From DATBLE01 sp046734335 (GTDB lineage: Bacteria > Actinomycetota > Thermoleophilia > Gaiellales > Gaiellaceae), in the NCBI GenBank assembly GCA_046734335.1, contig JBKPRA010000009.1, positions 1-64,000 on the forward strand: a stretch of 64,000 nt of DNA, in the 5' to 3' direction. This document shows, piece after piece, positions 32,710 through 41,504 of this stretch. Position numbers and translations under genes: made by a program. The notes under the pieces were generated by a model, which did no database searches, was not told the DNA's origin, and was given only the letters and a program-made list of their open reading frames with translations. The first letter of the stretch is position 1. The number at the start of each line of letters is the position of its first letter.

Positions 32710-33663
32710 TCAAGGGCCGATTCTCGCTCCGGGGACGCGTGGACCGTCGATCGGCAGCTTCCTGGCGAGGAAGGCGAGTTGGTCGCGGTAGACCTGCGCG
32801 TTCAATTCGTGGCCGGCCGAATACCAGCGCACCACCGACCCACGCGGCGCGGCCTTCTGCAGCGCGACCAGCGCCGCCCGCGGCACGACCTCGTCCTTGC
32901 TGCCGTCCTGCAGGAGCACCGAGCCGGGATGGGCGCGCGCCAGCCAGCGCAACGGATCGATCTGGGTCAGCGACCGGCGCACCCGCGGACGAAGGACGGG
33001 GGGTGCCTGCGCAACATATTGCGAAACCGGCAGCGAGCCGCCCGACATCAGCACGATCGCCCGGAGGCGCGGCTCCGCGCCGGCGGTGACGGCCGCGACG
33101 CGGGCGCCGAGGCTCCAGCCGACCAGGCCGATCCGCTTCGGGTCGACCTGCGGGAGGCTCCGCAGTAGGTCGACTGCCCGGCGCACGGCGACCACGTCCG
33201 AGGAGAAGATCCGCCGGTCGCGTGCCAGCGACTGTCCAGGAGTCATTCCGGCGGGCGGGGAGCCGGCGCTACTCGACGGCAGGGTCAGCGTCATGCCGAC
33301 CGCGCGCCTGCCCGCGGCCCAGACCGCCGGCAGGAGGAAGCGCTCGCGACCCTCACCCGAGCCGTGCAGGTAGATCACGGCCGGGAGCTTCTTGCCGCCC
33401 GTCGGCAGTGCGAGGTAGGCGGGCACGCGGCCGCTCGGCGCCGCGTAGGACACGTCGTCGACCGCGATCGGGTACGGGCTGTTCACCCGGCCCTTGTCGC
33501 GAAAGGCGAGCGGGCGCGAGGCGTCGTACGCGAACGGGCTCGGCTGCGTCGTCGCCGCCGGCCGCGTCGTCGGCGCCGCCTCGTCGCTGCCCCCGCAGCC
33601 CGCTGCGCCGATGCCGAGCGCCGCGACGAGCGCTATCGCAGCCGCTCGACCTCGTAGCCCCAT
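32710..33663 (-). CDS. Alpha/beta-hydrolase lipoprotein
   Basis: 317 residues. The signal with lipobox (ALVAALGIGAAGC, C23) marks an anchored lipoprotein. Catalytic triad: S184 in GLVGWSLGARV, D257 in QDGSKDEVV, H285 in YSAGHELN; oxyanion motif YLHGSGEG. This is the dienelactone hydrolase/esterase type; substrate is unknown. It overlaps the threonine deaminase gene by about 30 bp. Confidence 0.85.
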   Translation of the reverse strand: MGLRGRAAAIALVAALGIGAAGCGGSDEAAPTTRPAATTQPSPFAYDASRPLAFRDKGRVNSPYPIAVDDVSYAAPSGRVPAYLALPTGGKKLPAVIYLHGSGEGRERFLLPAVWAAGRRAVGMTLTLPSSSAGSPPAGMTPGQSLARDRRIFSSDVVAVRRAVDLLRSLPQVDPKRIGLVGWSLGARVAAVTAGAEPRLRAIVLMSGGSLPVSQYVAQAPPVLRPRVRRSLTQIDPLRWLARAHPGSVLLQDGSKDEVVPRAALVALQKAAPRGSVVRWYSAGHELNAQVYRDQLAFLARKLPIDGPRVPGARIGP

Positions 33664-34799
33664 CCGCGCATCTGGTCGAGGAGCGCCTCGCAGTGGGGCT
33701 CGTCACGGGTGAGCAGGGTCAGGTCGATGCCGGTCGCGCCGACCGGAATATCCACCCCTTCGCGGCGATGCTCCACTGAAAGGACGTTGACGCGTTCCTC
33801 GGCCACAAGTTGGAGGAGCTTCAGCAACTCGCCGGGCCGGTCCGGCACCGACGTCCGCACGACGAGGTGACGCCCGGCCGAGGTGACGCCGTAGCGAACG
33901 ACCTCGATCAGCGTGCTGGCATCGATGTTCCCGCCCGAGAGCACGACGGCCACAGGGCCGTCTCCCGCGATCTTCCCCTCCAGAAGGGCGGTGACGCCGA
34001 CCGCCCCAGCGCCCTCGACGACGAGCTTCGTCCGCTCGAGAAGGAGCACGATCGCCTCCGCGATCCCGTCGGGCGAGACCTCGACCACGTCGTCGAGCAG
34101 GTCGTCCAGCAGCGGCCCGGTCAGCCTGCCAGGCTCCTTGACCGCGATCCCGTCCGCCAGCGCGAATGCGTCCCGGGCGGCACGGATGCCGACCACCCTC
34201 GTCCCGGGGGCCACGGTCCGCAGCGCCAAGCCGATCCCCGCGGCGAGGCCGCCGCCGCCGATCGGCACCAGCACGGTCTCGGCGTCCGGCACGTGCTCGG
34301 CGAGCTCGAAACCGATCGTTCCCTGCCCGGCGACGACCGTCTCGTCCTCGAAAGGGTGGACGAAGGTCGCTCCCGCTTCCTCGCTGAGCTTGCGCGCCTC
34401 GGCCAGCGCCTCCTCGATCCCCTGGCCGACCATCCGCACCTCGGCGCCGTAGCCCTTCGTCGCCTCGACCTTCGCCATGGCTGCGTCCTGCGGGACGAAG
34501 ATGGTGGCGCTGACGCGGGCCTCGCGTGCTGCCCACGCGACCGCCTGGGCGTGGTTGCCGGCGCTCGCGGCGACGACGCCGGCAGCCCGCTCGTCTTCGT
34601 CCAGCGTCGCCAGCTTGTTGACCGCTCCGCGGATCTTGAACGAGCCCGTCCGCTGGAGGTTCTCCGCCTTCAGGTATACGTCGCGCCCGGCCAGTCGCGA
34701 GATGGTCTCCGAGCGGTAGACCGGCGTGACGCGCGCGAGCCCGGCGAGGCGCTCGCGGGCACGCTCGATGTCAACTGCCGTCGGCACGGTCGTCGACAT
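33633..34799 (-). CDS. ilvA: Threonine ammonia-lyase with ACT domain
   Basis: 388 residues. PLP enzyme converting threonine to 2-oxobutyrate, which feeds isoleucine synthesis or catabolism. K55 in TGSFKIRGA binds PLP; SAGNHAQAVAWAA and PIGGGGLAAGIG hold the phosphate. The C-terminal ACT domain (LVVRTSVPDRPGELLKLLQL) may bind an amino-acid effector. The start overlaps meaB by 29 bp. The length suits the one-ACT type, often catabolic. Confidence 0.92.
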   Translation of the reverse strand: MSTTVPTAVDIERARERLAGLARVTPVYRSETISRLAGRDVYLKAENLQRTGSFKIRGAVNKLATLDEDERAAGVVAASAGNHAQAVAWAAREARVSATIFVPQDAAMAKVEATKGYGAEVRMVGQGIEEALAEARKLSEEAGATFVHPFEDETVVAGQGTIGFELAEHVPDAETVLVPIGGGGLAAGIGLALRTVAPGTRVVGIRAARDAFALADGIAVKEPGRLTGPLLDDLLDDVVEVSPDGIAEAIVLLLERTKLVVEGAGAVGVTALLEGKIAGDGPVAVVLSGGNIDASTLIEVVRYGVTSAGRHLVVRTSVPDRPGELLKLLQLVAEERVNVLSVEHRREGVDIPVGATGIDLTLLTRDEPHCEALLDQMRGWGYEVERLR

Positions 34800-35757
34800 C
34801 GAACACCCTGGACATAATTTGCGAGACGGCCGAGAGGGGATCGAGCCGGCGAGCCTGGACGTCGTCCAACAGCCCCTGAAGCTCGGGGTCGGACTCGACC
34901 ATACGCTCAAGGTGGGCCCTCGCCCGCGCGGAGGCGACTGCATAGACCTCCTCGGCCAGATTGCGGCGGCGGCGCTCTTCGAGCCTGCCCTCGCGTTCGA
35001 GGAACGCACGGTGCTCCTCGACCTTCTCCCACAGCTCGGGCACGTTCTCCCCGCGGTGCGCCTCGGTGAGCACGATCGGCACCTTCCAAGGGCGGTCGCG
35101 GTCGAGCGAGAGCACCGACCGCACCTCGGTCAGCATCGTCTTCGCCGCCGGATGGTCCATCTTGTTGATCGCGATCACGTCGGGGATCTCCATGATCCCG
35201 GCCTTCAGCGCCTGGATGGAGTCACCCGAGCCCGGCATCAGCACGAGCACGACCGTGTCGGCGACGCCGATCACCTCGACCTCGCTCTGTCCGGTGCCGA
35301 CCGTCTCGACGAGGACGAGATCCTTGCCGGAGGCGTCCAGGATCAGCAGCGCCTGGAGCGTCGCCTCGGCGACGCCACCCAGATGGCCGCGCGTCCCCAT
35401 CGAACGGATGAAGACACCTGGGTCGAGGAAGTGGTCGGCCAGCCGGATTCGGTCCCCGAGCAGCGCACCCTGCGAGAACGGGCTGGACGGATCCACGGAA
35501 ACCACCCCTGCCGTACGGTCGAGGCCGCGGACGTGACGGAGCAGCGCCCCGATCAGGCTCGACTTGCCGACTCCCGGGGGGCCGGTGATCCCGACCGAGT
35601 ACGCGCGCCCGGTTTCCGCGTAGAGGTCGTGGACGAGTTCTCGCGCCAGGGGGTCGGCGCTCTCGACGAGCGTGATCGCGCGGGCGAGCGCACGCCGGTC
35701 GCCCGCCCGCACGCCGGCGGCGAGCGTTTCCAGCGTCCACTCCCGCCGGCCGCTCAA
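34771..35757 (-). CDS. meaB: MeaB-type GTPase of methylmalonyl-CoA mutase
   Basis: 328 residues. Loads and protects the B12-dependent acyl-CoA mutase. P-loop GPPGVGKSS (59-67), DPSSPFSQGALLGDRIR, ETVGTGQSEVEV, NKMD. No mutase gene is in the window. The neighbour ilvA makes 2-oxobutyrate, a source of propionyl-CoA, so the pairing fits propionate flux. The start is TTG 35757, after AAGGTGA. Confidence 0.93.
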   Translation of the reverse strand: MSGRREWTLETLAAGVRAGDRRALARAITLVESADPLARELVHDLYAETGRAYSVGITGPPGVGKSSLIGALLRHVRGLDRTAGVVSVDPSSPFSQGALLGDRIRLADHFLDPGVFIRSMGTRGHLGGVAEATLQALLILDASGKDLVLVETVGTGQSEVEVIGVADTVVLVLMPGSGDSIQALKAGIMEIPDVIAINKMDHPAAKTMLTEVRSVLSLDRDRPWKVPIVLTEAHRGENVPELWEKVEEHRAFLEREGRLEERRRRNLAEEVYAVASARARAHLERMVESDPELQGLLDDVQARRLDPLSAVSQIMSRVFDVDDRADGS

Positions 35758-35801
35758 CTGTCACCTTGCCAGGACCGGCCCGAGGTTCTCGCCGCGACCG
35801 C

Positions 35802-35911
35802 CATGGCGGGCGCGGCCCCTCGCCATCCTGAAGGTGCGAGTGGGTTCTGGGAGGAGGGCTCGTGGGGGGAACCGGCCGTTCCCGCGCGAGCGAGCCAAAG
35901 GCGAGCGACAA
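35802..35911 (-). repeat. Gene-end hairpin element, copy D
   Basis: Directly 3' of the MFS gene stop (35912). In gene direction: GGCTCGCTCGCGC, hairpin GGGAAC/GTTCCC (35883-35867) with GGCCG loop, ACGAG, CCCTCCTC. The distal part aligns with copy B down to GGGCCGCGCC(C/G)GCCATG. Confidence 0.65.
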
Positions 35912-37144
35912 TCACGACGGCGCCGGCTCGGGGACGGCCGCCGCCGGCTCACGCCGGAGCAGCGCGTAGCCGGTCACCGCAGCGGCGATGGCGATCACCC
36001 CGGCGATGCCCCAGACCCAGCGGGCCCCCACCGCGTCGACGAGTGGCCCGGCGACCGCCATCCCGAGGCCGAGGACCGCGAAGTTGGTGCCCATGATCAG
36101 GGTGAAGGCCCGGCCCCTGACGTGGTCCGGTGCGCCGCGCTGGACGAGCAGGGTGTTGCAGACGAGCGCGGTCGCGTTCCCGATCCCGCTCGCGACCACG
36201 AACAGAGACGCGACCCAGACGTTGGGGGAGATGCCCGCCGCAATGTTTGCGACTCCCATCAACCCGATCGCGAGCCCGTAGAGCGGCGTCATCCCGCGTC
36301 GCTCGAGCAGGGTCGACGCGAACAGAGCCCCGATCACCGCGCCGAGGCCGTTCGCTGCGAAGAGCAGGCCGAACCCGAAGTCGCCCGCGTCGAACGACAC
36401 CTTCGCAAGCACGACCTCGGAAACGTTCACGAACGCGATCGTGATCATCGCCAGGTTCCAGGAGAGGAGCACGGCCAGGAGCGGGCGCGAATGGAGGACG
36501 AGACGAAAGCCTTCGCCGAGGTCGTGCCAGTACCCGCGGCTCGCGACATGGCCCTGCTGGAGCAGGGCACGCGGGATGCGGAGCAGCAGAGCGGCCGAGA
36601 CGGCGAAGCTGACCGCATTGACCACGTACGCGGGATCGGGCCCCGCTGCGGCGACGACCACCCCGCCGAGCAGCGTCCCGATCGTGATCGTCAGCTGCTC
36701 GGCCAGCCGGAGCAGTGCGTTCGCGCGCGGCAGCTCCTCCGTGGAGACGAGGTTGGGCAGCCCGGCATACGCAGCCGGACGTGCGAAGCCGGTGGCGACG
36801 CCCGCCAGCAGCGCGAGGGCGACGATTTGCCCGGCCGACACGGTGAACGTCAGCAGCACGAACACCGTGAGGCGCACGAGGTCGGCGCCGACGAGGATGC
36901 GCCTGCGCGAGAGCCGGTCGACGAGCGGGCCGAGCAGCAGGCCGATGGCCACGGCGGGCAGGAAGTCGGCGATCAGCAGTGCACTGACCCAGACACCCGA
37001 GTCCGTGCGATCCCAGACGTCGATGCTGAGCGCGATGACCGCGAGGAACGTCCCGAGGCCCGACACCAGGTAGGAGGTGAAGAGGAGCCTGAAGCTCCGA
37101 GACGAGCGGAGCACCTCCCGCTGGCGAGCGAGGAAGGGCGGCAC
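35912..37144 (-). CDS. MFS transporter (DHA3/macrolide-efflux-like)
   Basis: 410 residues, about 12 helices. SYLVSGLGTFLAVIALSIDV, DRLSRRRILVGADLVR (loop 2-3), FARPAAYAGLPNLVSTEELP and HVRGRAFTLIMGTNFAVLG match the DHA3 group. Probable drug or metabolite exporter. GTG start. It is followed 3' by hairpin copy D and preceded by hisC, 11 nt upstream, on the same strand. Confidence 0.83.
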   Translation of the reverse strand: MPPFLARQREVLRSSRSFRLLFTSYLVSGLGTFLAVIALSIDVWDRTDSGVWVSALLIADFLPAVAIGLLLGPLVDRLSRRRILVGADLVRLTVFVLLTFTVSAGQIVALALLAGVATGFARPAAYAGLPNLVSTEELPRANALLRLAEQLTITIGTLLGGVVVAAAGPDPAYVVNAVSFAVSAALLLRIPRALLQQGHVASRGYWHDLGEGFRLVLHSRPLLAVLLSWNLAMITIAFVNVSEVVLAKVSFDAGDFGFGLLFAANGLGAVIGALFASTLLERRGMTPLYGLAIGLMGVANIAAGISPNVWVASLFVVASGIGNATALVCNTLLVQRGAPDHVRGRAFTLIMGTNFAVLGLGMAVAGPLVDAVGARWVWGIAGVIAIAAAVTGYALLRREPAAAVPEPAPS

Positions 37145-37155
37145 GGGGCTCGAGC

Positions 37156-38286
37156 CTACCTCCCCGCGGCGGCCGATCGCGCCCGGGCGAGCGCCCCGGC
37201 GAAGTACTCGTTCTCATCGGCGGTGCCGCACGAGACCCTGATCGCCGTCGGCGCGCCGAAGCCGTGCAATGGCCGGACGATGACGCCCTCGGCCAGGAGC
37301 GCCTCGAACAGCGGCCGGGTGTCGGCGCCCGTTTCCACGTACAGGAAGTTGCCGACGGCAGGCCCCGCAGGGGAAAGGCCGGCCGACTCGAGAATCGCGG
37401 CGAGCTGGGCCCGCGAGTCTGCGTTCAGGCGGCGGCGACGACGAAGCTCGTCGGTGTTGTCGAGACTGGCGAGCGCGGCTTCCTGTGCGGCCGACGAAAC
37501 GTCGAACGCCCGCTTGACCTTGTTGGCCGCAGTCACGACCGTCGGGCTCGCGACCATGTAGCCGATGCGCAAACCGGCGAGCCCGTAGATCTTCGAGAAC
37601 GTCCGGAGCACGGCCACGGGCCGGCCGGCTTTGTAGTGCTCGATCGCGTCCGGGTAGTCAGGGTCGTCGACGTACTCGAAGTACGCCTGGTCGACGACGA
37701 CGAGCACGCCCTCCGGCACCCGGTCGAGGAATGCCTCGAGCTCGGCACGCGTGTTCGTCGTCCCAGTCGGGTTGTTCGGCAGGCAGACGAACACGAGGCG
37801 CGTCCTGTCGGTGACCGCCTCGAGCATCGCGTCGAGGTCGTACCGGTCTTCTCGGAGCGGTGCCTTGACCGCAACGGCGCCCTGTTTCGCCGCGTCGATC
37901 GGGTAGCTCGCGAACGACGGCCACCCGCAGACGATCGCGTCGCCAGGGTCGAGGGTCGCCTGCGACAGGCAATCGATCAGACCGTCCGCGCCGGCGCCGA
38001 CCGCGACCTCTTCGAACGAGACGCCGAACCGCTCGGCCAGGGCGTGCCGCAGCCGCCAGGCTCCGCCGTCCGGGTAGCGGTTGAGGTCGGCGACGGAGCG
38101 CGCGAGCGCTTCCACGGCCGCCGGAAACGGCCCGAACGGGCCTTCGTTCGACGCGAGCTTGACGCATCGGGCCAGCCCGAGCTCGCGCTGCACCTCCTCG
38201 ACCGGCTTGCCCGGCTCGTACGGGACGAGCCCTTGGACGGCCGGCCGGAAGAAGCTGTCGGCGATCTCGGCGACGGAGGCGGCCAC
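37156..38286 (-). CDS. hisC: Histidinol-phosphate aminotransferase
   Basis: 376 residues, PLP class I/II aminotransferase. LASNEGPFGPFPAA, NRYPDGG, LPNNPTGT, VDQAYFEY and RTFSKIYGLAGLRIGY (K232, PLP). These fit HisC or the related aromatic aminotransferase (Pat). It stands outside a his operon, so an aromatic or generalist role is possible. GTG 38286 is 6 nt after TACAGT. Confidence 0.88.
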   Translation of the reverse strand: MAASVAEIADSFFRPAVQGLVPYEPGKPVEEVQRELGLARCVKLASNEGPFGPFPAAVEALARSVADLNRYPDGGAWRLRHALAERFGVSFEEVAVGAGADGLIDCLSQATLDPGDAIVCGWPSFASYPIDAAKQGAVAVKAPLREDRYDLDAMLEAVTDRTRLVFVCLPNNPTGTTNTRAELEAFLDRVPEGVLVVVDQAYFEYVDDPDYPDAIEHYKAGRPVAVLRTFSKIYGLAGLRIGYMVASPTVVTAANKVKRAFDVSSAAQEAALASLDNTDELRRRRRLNADSRAQLAAILESAGLSPAGPAVGNFLYVETGADTRPLFEALLAEGVIVRPLHGFGAPTAIRVSCGTADENEYFAGALARARSAAAGR

Positions 38287-38318
38287 GCGGAGACTGTATC
38301 CCCGCTTAGTCTTCGTGG

Positions 38319-38939
38319 GTGGCGGAGATCGGGCTCTTCCCGCTCGAACTGGTGCTCCTGCCGAGCGAGCGGGTCCCCCTGCACATCTTCGAGGAGCGCT
38401 ACCGCGAGCTGGTCGGCGAGAGCCTGGCCGACGGGACGGAGTTCGGCCTGATCCTCGAGGACGATGACGGGCTTCGGCAGGTCGGCACGAATGCTGCGGT
38501 GATCGAGCTCGTGCATACGTTCGACGACGGGCGGATGAACATCCTCGTCGAGGGCCGCGGCCGCTTCCGAATCGTGGCCGAGACCGAGGGACAGTCGTAC
38601 CGCACCGCCGAGGTAGAGCCGCTCGAGGACGACGCCGGCGAGGAGCCGAGCGACGAGGAGACCGAGCGTACGCTGGAGGCCTTCCGGCGACTGGCAGCGA
38701 TCGCCGAGGCGGACGAGGTCGACGTCCCGAGCCCTGGCGGAGGGACACTGCTCTCGTTCCAGCTCGCCGCCCGGGTCGACTTCGGCACGGTGCTCAAACA
38801 GGAGCTGCTCGAGCTGCGCTCGGAGCGCGCCCGGCTCGACCGACTCGTCGACCTCTTGGCTCAGGCGGCCGGGGCGCTCGCCCGAGAACGCGAGGTGCGG
38901 GAGCGCGCCTCGGGGAACGGCAAGGTCACGCGCGACTAG
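38319..38939 (+). CDS. LON substrate-binding domain protein
   Basis: 206 residues. The LON N-terminal domain without protease: IGLFPLELVLLPSERVPLHI, FEERYRELVGE, GLILEDDDGLRQVG, GRGRFRI. A helical C-terminus with coiled-coil tendency follows. Stand-alone members are widespread with unclear function. GTG 38319 is exactly 6 nt after TAGTCT. Divergent from hisC. Confidence 0.88.
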   Translation: MAEIGLFPLELVLLPSERVPLHIFEERYRELVGESLADGTEFGLILEDDDGLRQVGTNAAVIELVHTFDDGRMNILVEGRGRFRIVAETEGQSYRTAEVEPLEDDAGEEPSDEETERTLEAFRRLAAIAEADEVDVPSPGGGTLLSFQLAARVDFGTVLKQELLELRSERARLDRLVDLLAQAAGALAREREVRERASGNGKVTRD

Positions 38940-39449
38940 TCACCGCCCGACCTCGTGCGCCATCAGGATCGCGTCGACATAGTCGCTGCCCCGCCGGTAG
39001 TGCTGCTTGCGGTAGCCCTCGCGAACGAATCCGAACTGCTCGTACAGCCGGATAGCGGGCTCGTTGTAGGGAAAGACGTGGAGCTCTAGTTTGCGTACGC
39101 CGGTTGCCTGCGCCCAGGCGACGGCCTGCTCGAGCAACGCCGTGCCGACGCCCTCGCGCCGGGCCGATGCCGCGACCATCAGCCCCAGGTCGGCAACATG
39201 GCGACTCGCCGGGTGTGGATCACGGGAGATCGAAAGGCGGCCCACGATCTCTCCGTCGCGCTCGGCGACGAACACGGCAGCGTCGGGATGGTTCCGAACC
39301 GCCTTCAGGTAGCGGCGCTCGTCGGCAACGGAGCGCCAGCGACTTTCGGAGATGAGCCAACCCTCAGGCTCCGACCCGACAGCCTCGGCAAGCGCGACGA
39401 GTGCCGCCGCATCCCCCGGGCGGGCCGGTCGCACGAGCGAGCGGCTCAT
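38940..39449 (-). CDS. GNAT acetyltransferase (RimI/PhnO-like)
   Basis: 169 residues, one GNAT domain: DGEIVGRLSISRDP, DLGLMVAASARREGVGTALL (acetyl-CoA binding), LELHVFPYNEPAIRLYEQFGFVREG. Substrate is unknown. It overlaps the gamma-glutamyltransferase stop by 4 nt, so it is translated downstream of ggt. Confidence 0.87.
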   Translation of the reverse strand: MSRSLVRPARPGDAAALVALAEAVGSEPEGWLISESRWRSVADERRYLKAVRNHPDAAVFVAERDGEIVGRLSISRDPHPASRHVADLGLMVAASARREGVGTALLEQAVAWAQATGVRKLELHVFPYNEPAIRLYEQFGFVREGYRKQHYRRGSDYVDAILMAHEVGR

Positions 39450-41005
39450 CCGACCACGATGCCGTGACCGCCACGACGCGGGTCACCTGCCGCGGCGAGG
39501 CTGCCTCCCGCGTCGACCTCGACTGCAGCGACTCCGCCGAAGTACAGGTTACGCCGACGCCAACGGACGACGTCGTAACCGCGTGCCTCCAGCGCGTCGA
39601 GGGCGGCCGAGTCGCTCCCGCCTTCGCAATGGAGGTGAGGCTCCTCGACGTGGATCCGCGGCGCGCCGATCGCCTCCTCCACACCCAGCCCATGGTCGAC
39701 GACGTTCACCACCGTCTGGAGAATCGCACCACGCAGCCGAACCGAGCCCGCGCTGCCGACCACCAGCCGCGGCCGGCCGCGGCGGAGCACGATCGACGGC
39801 GCCATCATGCTCGTCAACCGCGCTCCGGGGCGCGCGCCGGCGCCGGCGGGGTTCAGGTCGTATTCGCCCAGCATGTTGTTCAGGTGGATCCCCGTTCCCG
39901 GCACGATCACGCCCGAGCCGGAGCCGGTGGAGGCGGTCAACGAGGCCGCATTCCCGCGCCCGTCGACGACGGAGATGTGCGTGGTGCCGCGGTCGGCCAT
40001 CTCGGGCACGCCCGCCTGGCCGGCGCGGATCCGCCGAAGCGCGGCGCGGACGTTCTGCGTCGAGCCGAGGCGGGCCGCGAGGCCTCCCCGGTACAGGTCG
40101 CGCGCGAAGCTTCCCGTGCGGGCGCGGCCCTGCTCGCGCATGACGTCGGCCAGGCGTGCGATCGCGTCGGCGCTTCCGGACGCCGCCCCAGTACCGAGGG
40201 CATCGAGCAACTGGAGCCCGTAGCCGACCAGGAGGCCGCCCGACGACGGCGGGGGATTGGAGGCGAACTCGTGGCCGCGAAAGCGCACCCGCACCGGCCG
40301 CCGGCGCACGACGCGGTAGGCGGCGAGGTCGGTGAAGGTGACCGCTCCCCCGTGCTCGCGAACGTGAGCGACGATCTGCCGTCCGATCGCGCCGGCATAG
40401 ATCGCGGCTGCGCCCTTGCGGGAGAGCTCGTCGAGCGTTGCGCCGAGGTCGGCGAGCACCAGCCGGTCGCCAGCGACGAGCCGCGAGCGCCTGCCGTAGA
40501 TCCGCTTGCCCTCCGGCGTATGGCGCAGGATCAGGTCGAGGATCGCATGCAGGTAGGCCTGCGATCGTGTCAGCTCGACGCCGCCGTCCGCGAGCTCCAG
40601 CGCCGGCTCGAACAGACGCCCCCAGGGCAGCGAGCCGTACGAGCGATGCGCAGCTTCGAGCCCGGCGGCCGCGCCGGGCACCGCGCACGACGCGGCGCCG
40701 ATCCGGAAGATCTGGCTCGTGTCGCCGTCGAAGTCGATATCGATCGCCTCCATCTCCGTCGCCCGCGGTGGGCGGGCGCCCAGCCCGGGGACGGCGACGA
40801 AGAAGTCGAGCAGCCGGTCGGTGCGGTCGCGTGCGCGGTGGACGAGCATGAACCCGCCGGCCCCGGGCCCGGTGAGCGGGCTCTCGGCGACCCAGGAGGC
40901 GAAGGCGGCGGCCACGCAGGCGTCCACGGCGTTCCCGCCCTCGGCCAGGATTCGTGCTCCGGCCTCGGCCGTGAGCGGGTGGCCTGCCGCGATTGCGCCT
41001 TTCAC
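39446..41005 (-). CDS. ggt: Gamma-glutamyltransferase-family hydrolase
   Basis: 519 residues, Ntn-hydrolase precursor. The autoprocessing Thr is T341 in DRGTTHISVVD; ASNPPPSSGG and SMMAPSIVL are conserved. It acts on glutathione or related gamma-glutamyl or cephalosporin-type amides. Unlike E. coli Ggt there is no signal peptide, so it is probably cytosolic. GTG 41005 is 6 nt after TAGAGT. Confidence 0.9.
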   Translation of the reverse strand: MKGAIAAGHPLTAEAGARILAEGGNAVDACVAAAFASWVAESPLTGPGAGGFMLVHRARDRTDRLLDFFVAVPGLGARPPRATEMEAIDIDFDGDTSQIFRIGAASCAVPGAAAGLEAAHRSYGSLPWGRLFEPALELADGGVELTRSQAYLHAILDLILRHTPEGKRIYGRRSRLVAGDRLVLADLGATLDELSRKGAAAIYAGAIGRQIVAHVREHGGAVTFTDLAAYRVVRRRPVRVRFRGHEFASNPPPSSGGLLVGYGLQLLDALGTGAASGSADAIARLADVMREQGRARTGSFARDLYRGGLAARLGSTQNVRAALRRIRAGQAGVPEMADRGTTHISVVDGRGNAASLTASTGSGSGVIVPGTGIHLNNMLGEYDLNPAGAGARPGARLTSMMAPSIVLRRGRPRLVVGSAGSVRLRGAILQTVVNVVDHGLGVEEAIGAPRIHVEEPHLHCEGGSDSAALDALEARGYDVVRWRRRNLYFGGVAAVEVDAGGSLAAAGDPRRGGHGIVVG

Positions 41006-41063
41006 GGCGCCACTCTAGGAGCTTCTACTACGGAGACGAAGTTGACCCGTGCGAAGTCGTCAT

Positions 41064-41084
41064 GGCGTCGGCGGAGCCGACGCC
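41064..41084 (-). terminator. Hairpin after the ASCH gene
   Basis: A 9-bp stem GGCGTCGGC/GCCGACGCC, 3-nt loop, starting 5 nt after the minus-strand stop at 41090. It closes the parA-ftsZ-ASCH transcript and lies just upstream of ggt. Confidence 0.65.
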
Positions 41085-41089
41085 GGACT

Positions 41090-41501
41090 TCACACGGTTC
41101 GGACCAGACGGAACCGCTCGCAGACGACCATCGTGTCGTCCTCGACCTCCACAACGCCGACCTCGCGGCGGTAGTCGTCCGATCCCCAGAAGCGCTCGTG
41201 TGCGGCCCGCCAGTCGGCAACCGACTCGAATCTCGCCCTCGTCGAAGGCGAACTGCTCGTCGACGTCGCCGGCCCGGACGACCCGCACCTCGCTCGTTTC
41301 GATCACTGCCACCGGCCGGTCGCTCGAGTCGACGACCACCCAGCGCATGCCGGGCTGCGGGAGCTCGTCGCGCCCCTCAGGCTCGTACTCCAGCCGTAGC
41401 GACGCGGTTGCCGTCTTCTCTCCGCGCAGAACGGCAGCGACGAGCTGGTCGCGCTGTGGGCCAGGGAAGCCGAAGTGGCAGACCGGCAGCCCGCCGACCA
41501 T
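41090..41501 (-). pseudogene. ASCH-domain gene with one frameshift
   Basis: The start reads FGFPGPQRDQLVAAVLRGEK, TATASLRLEYEPEG, MRWVVVDSSDRPVAVIETSE, VDEQFAFDEGE: a clear ASCH domain (RNA-binding, PUA-like). Around 41229-41236 the frame breaks. The alternative frame continues FESVADWRAAHERFWGSDDY, EVGVVEVEDDTMVVCERFRL, VRTV and stops at 41090. A single-base indel restores the whole 137-residue protein. It starts 3 nt after the ftsZ stop. A recent mutation or a base error is equally possible. Confidence 0.8.
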
Positions 41502-41504
41502 GGA

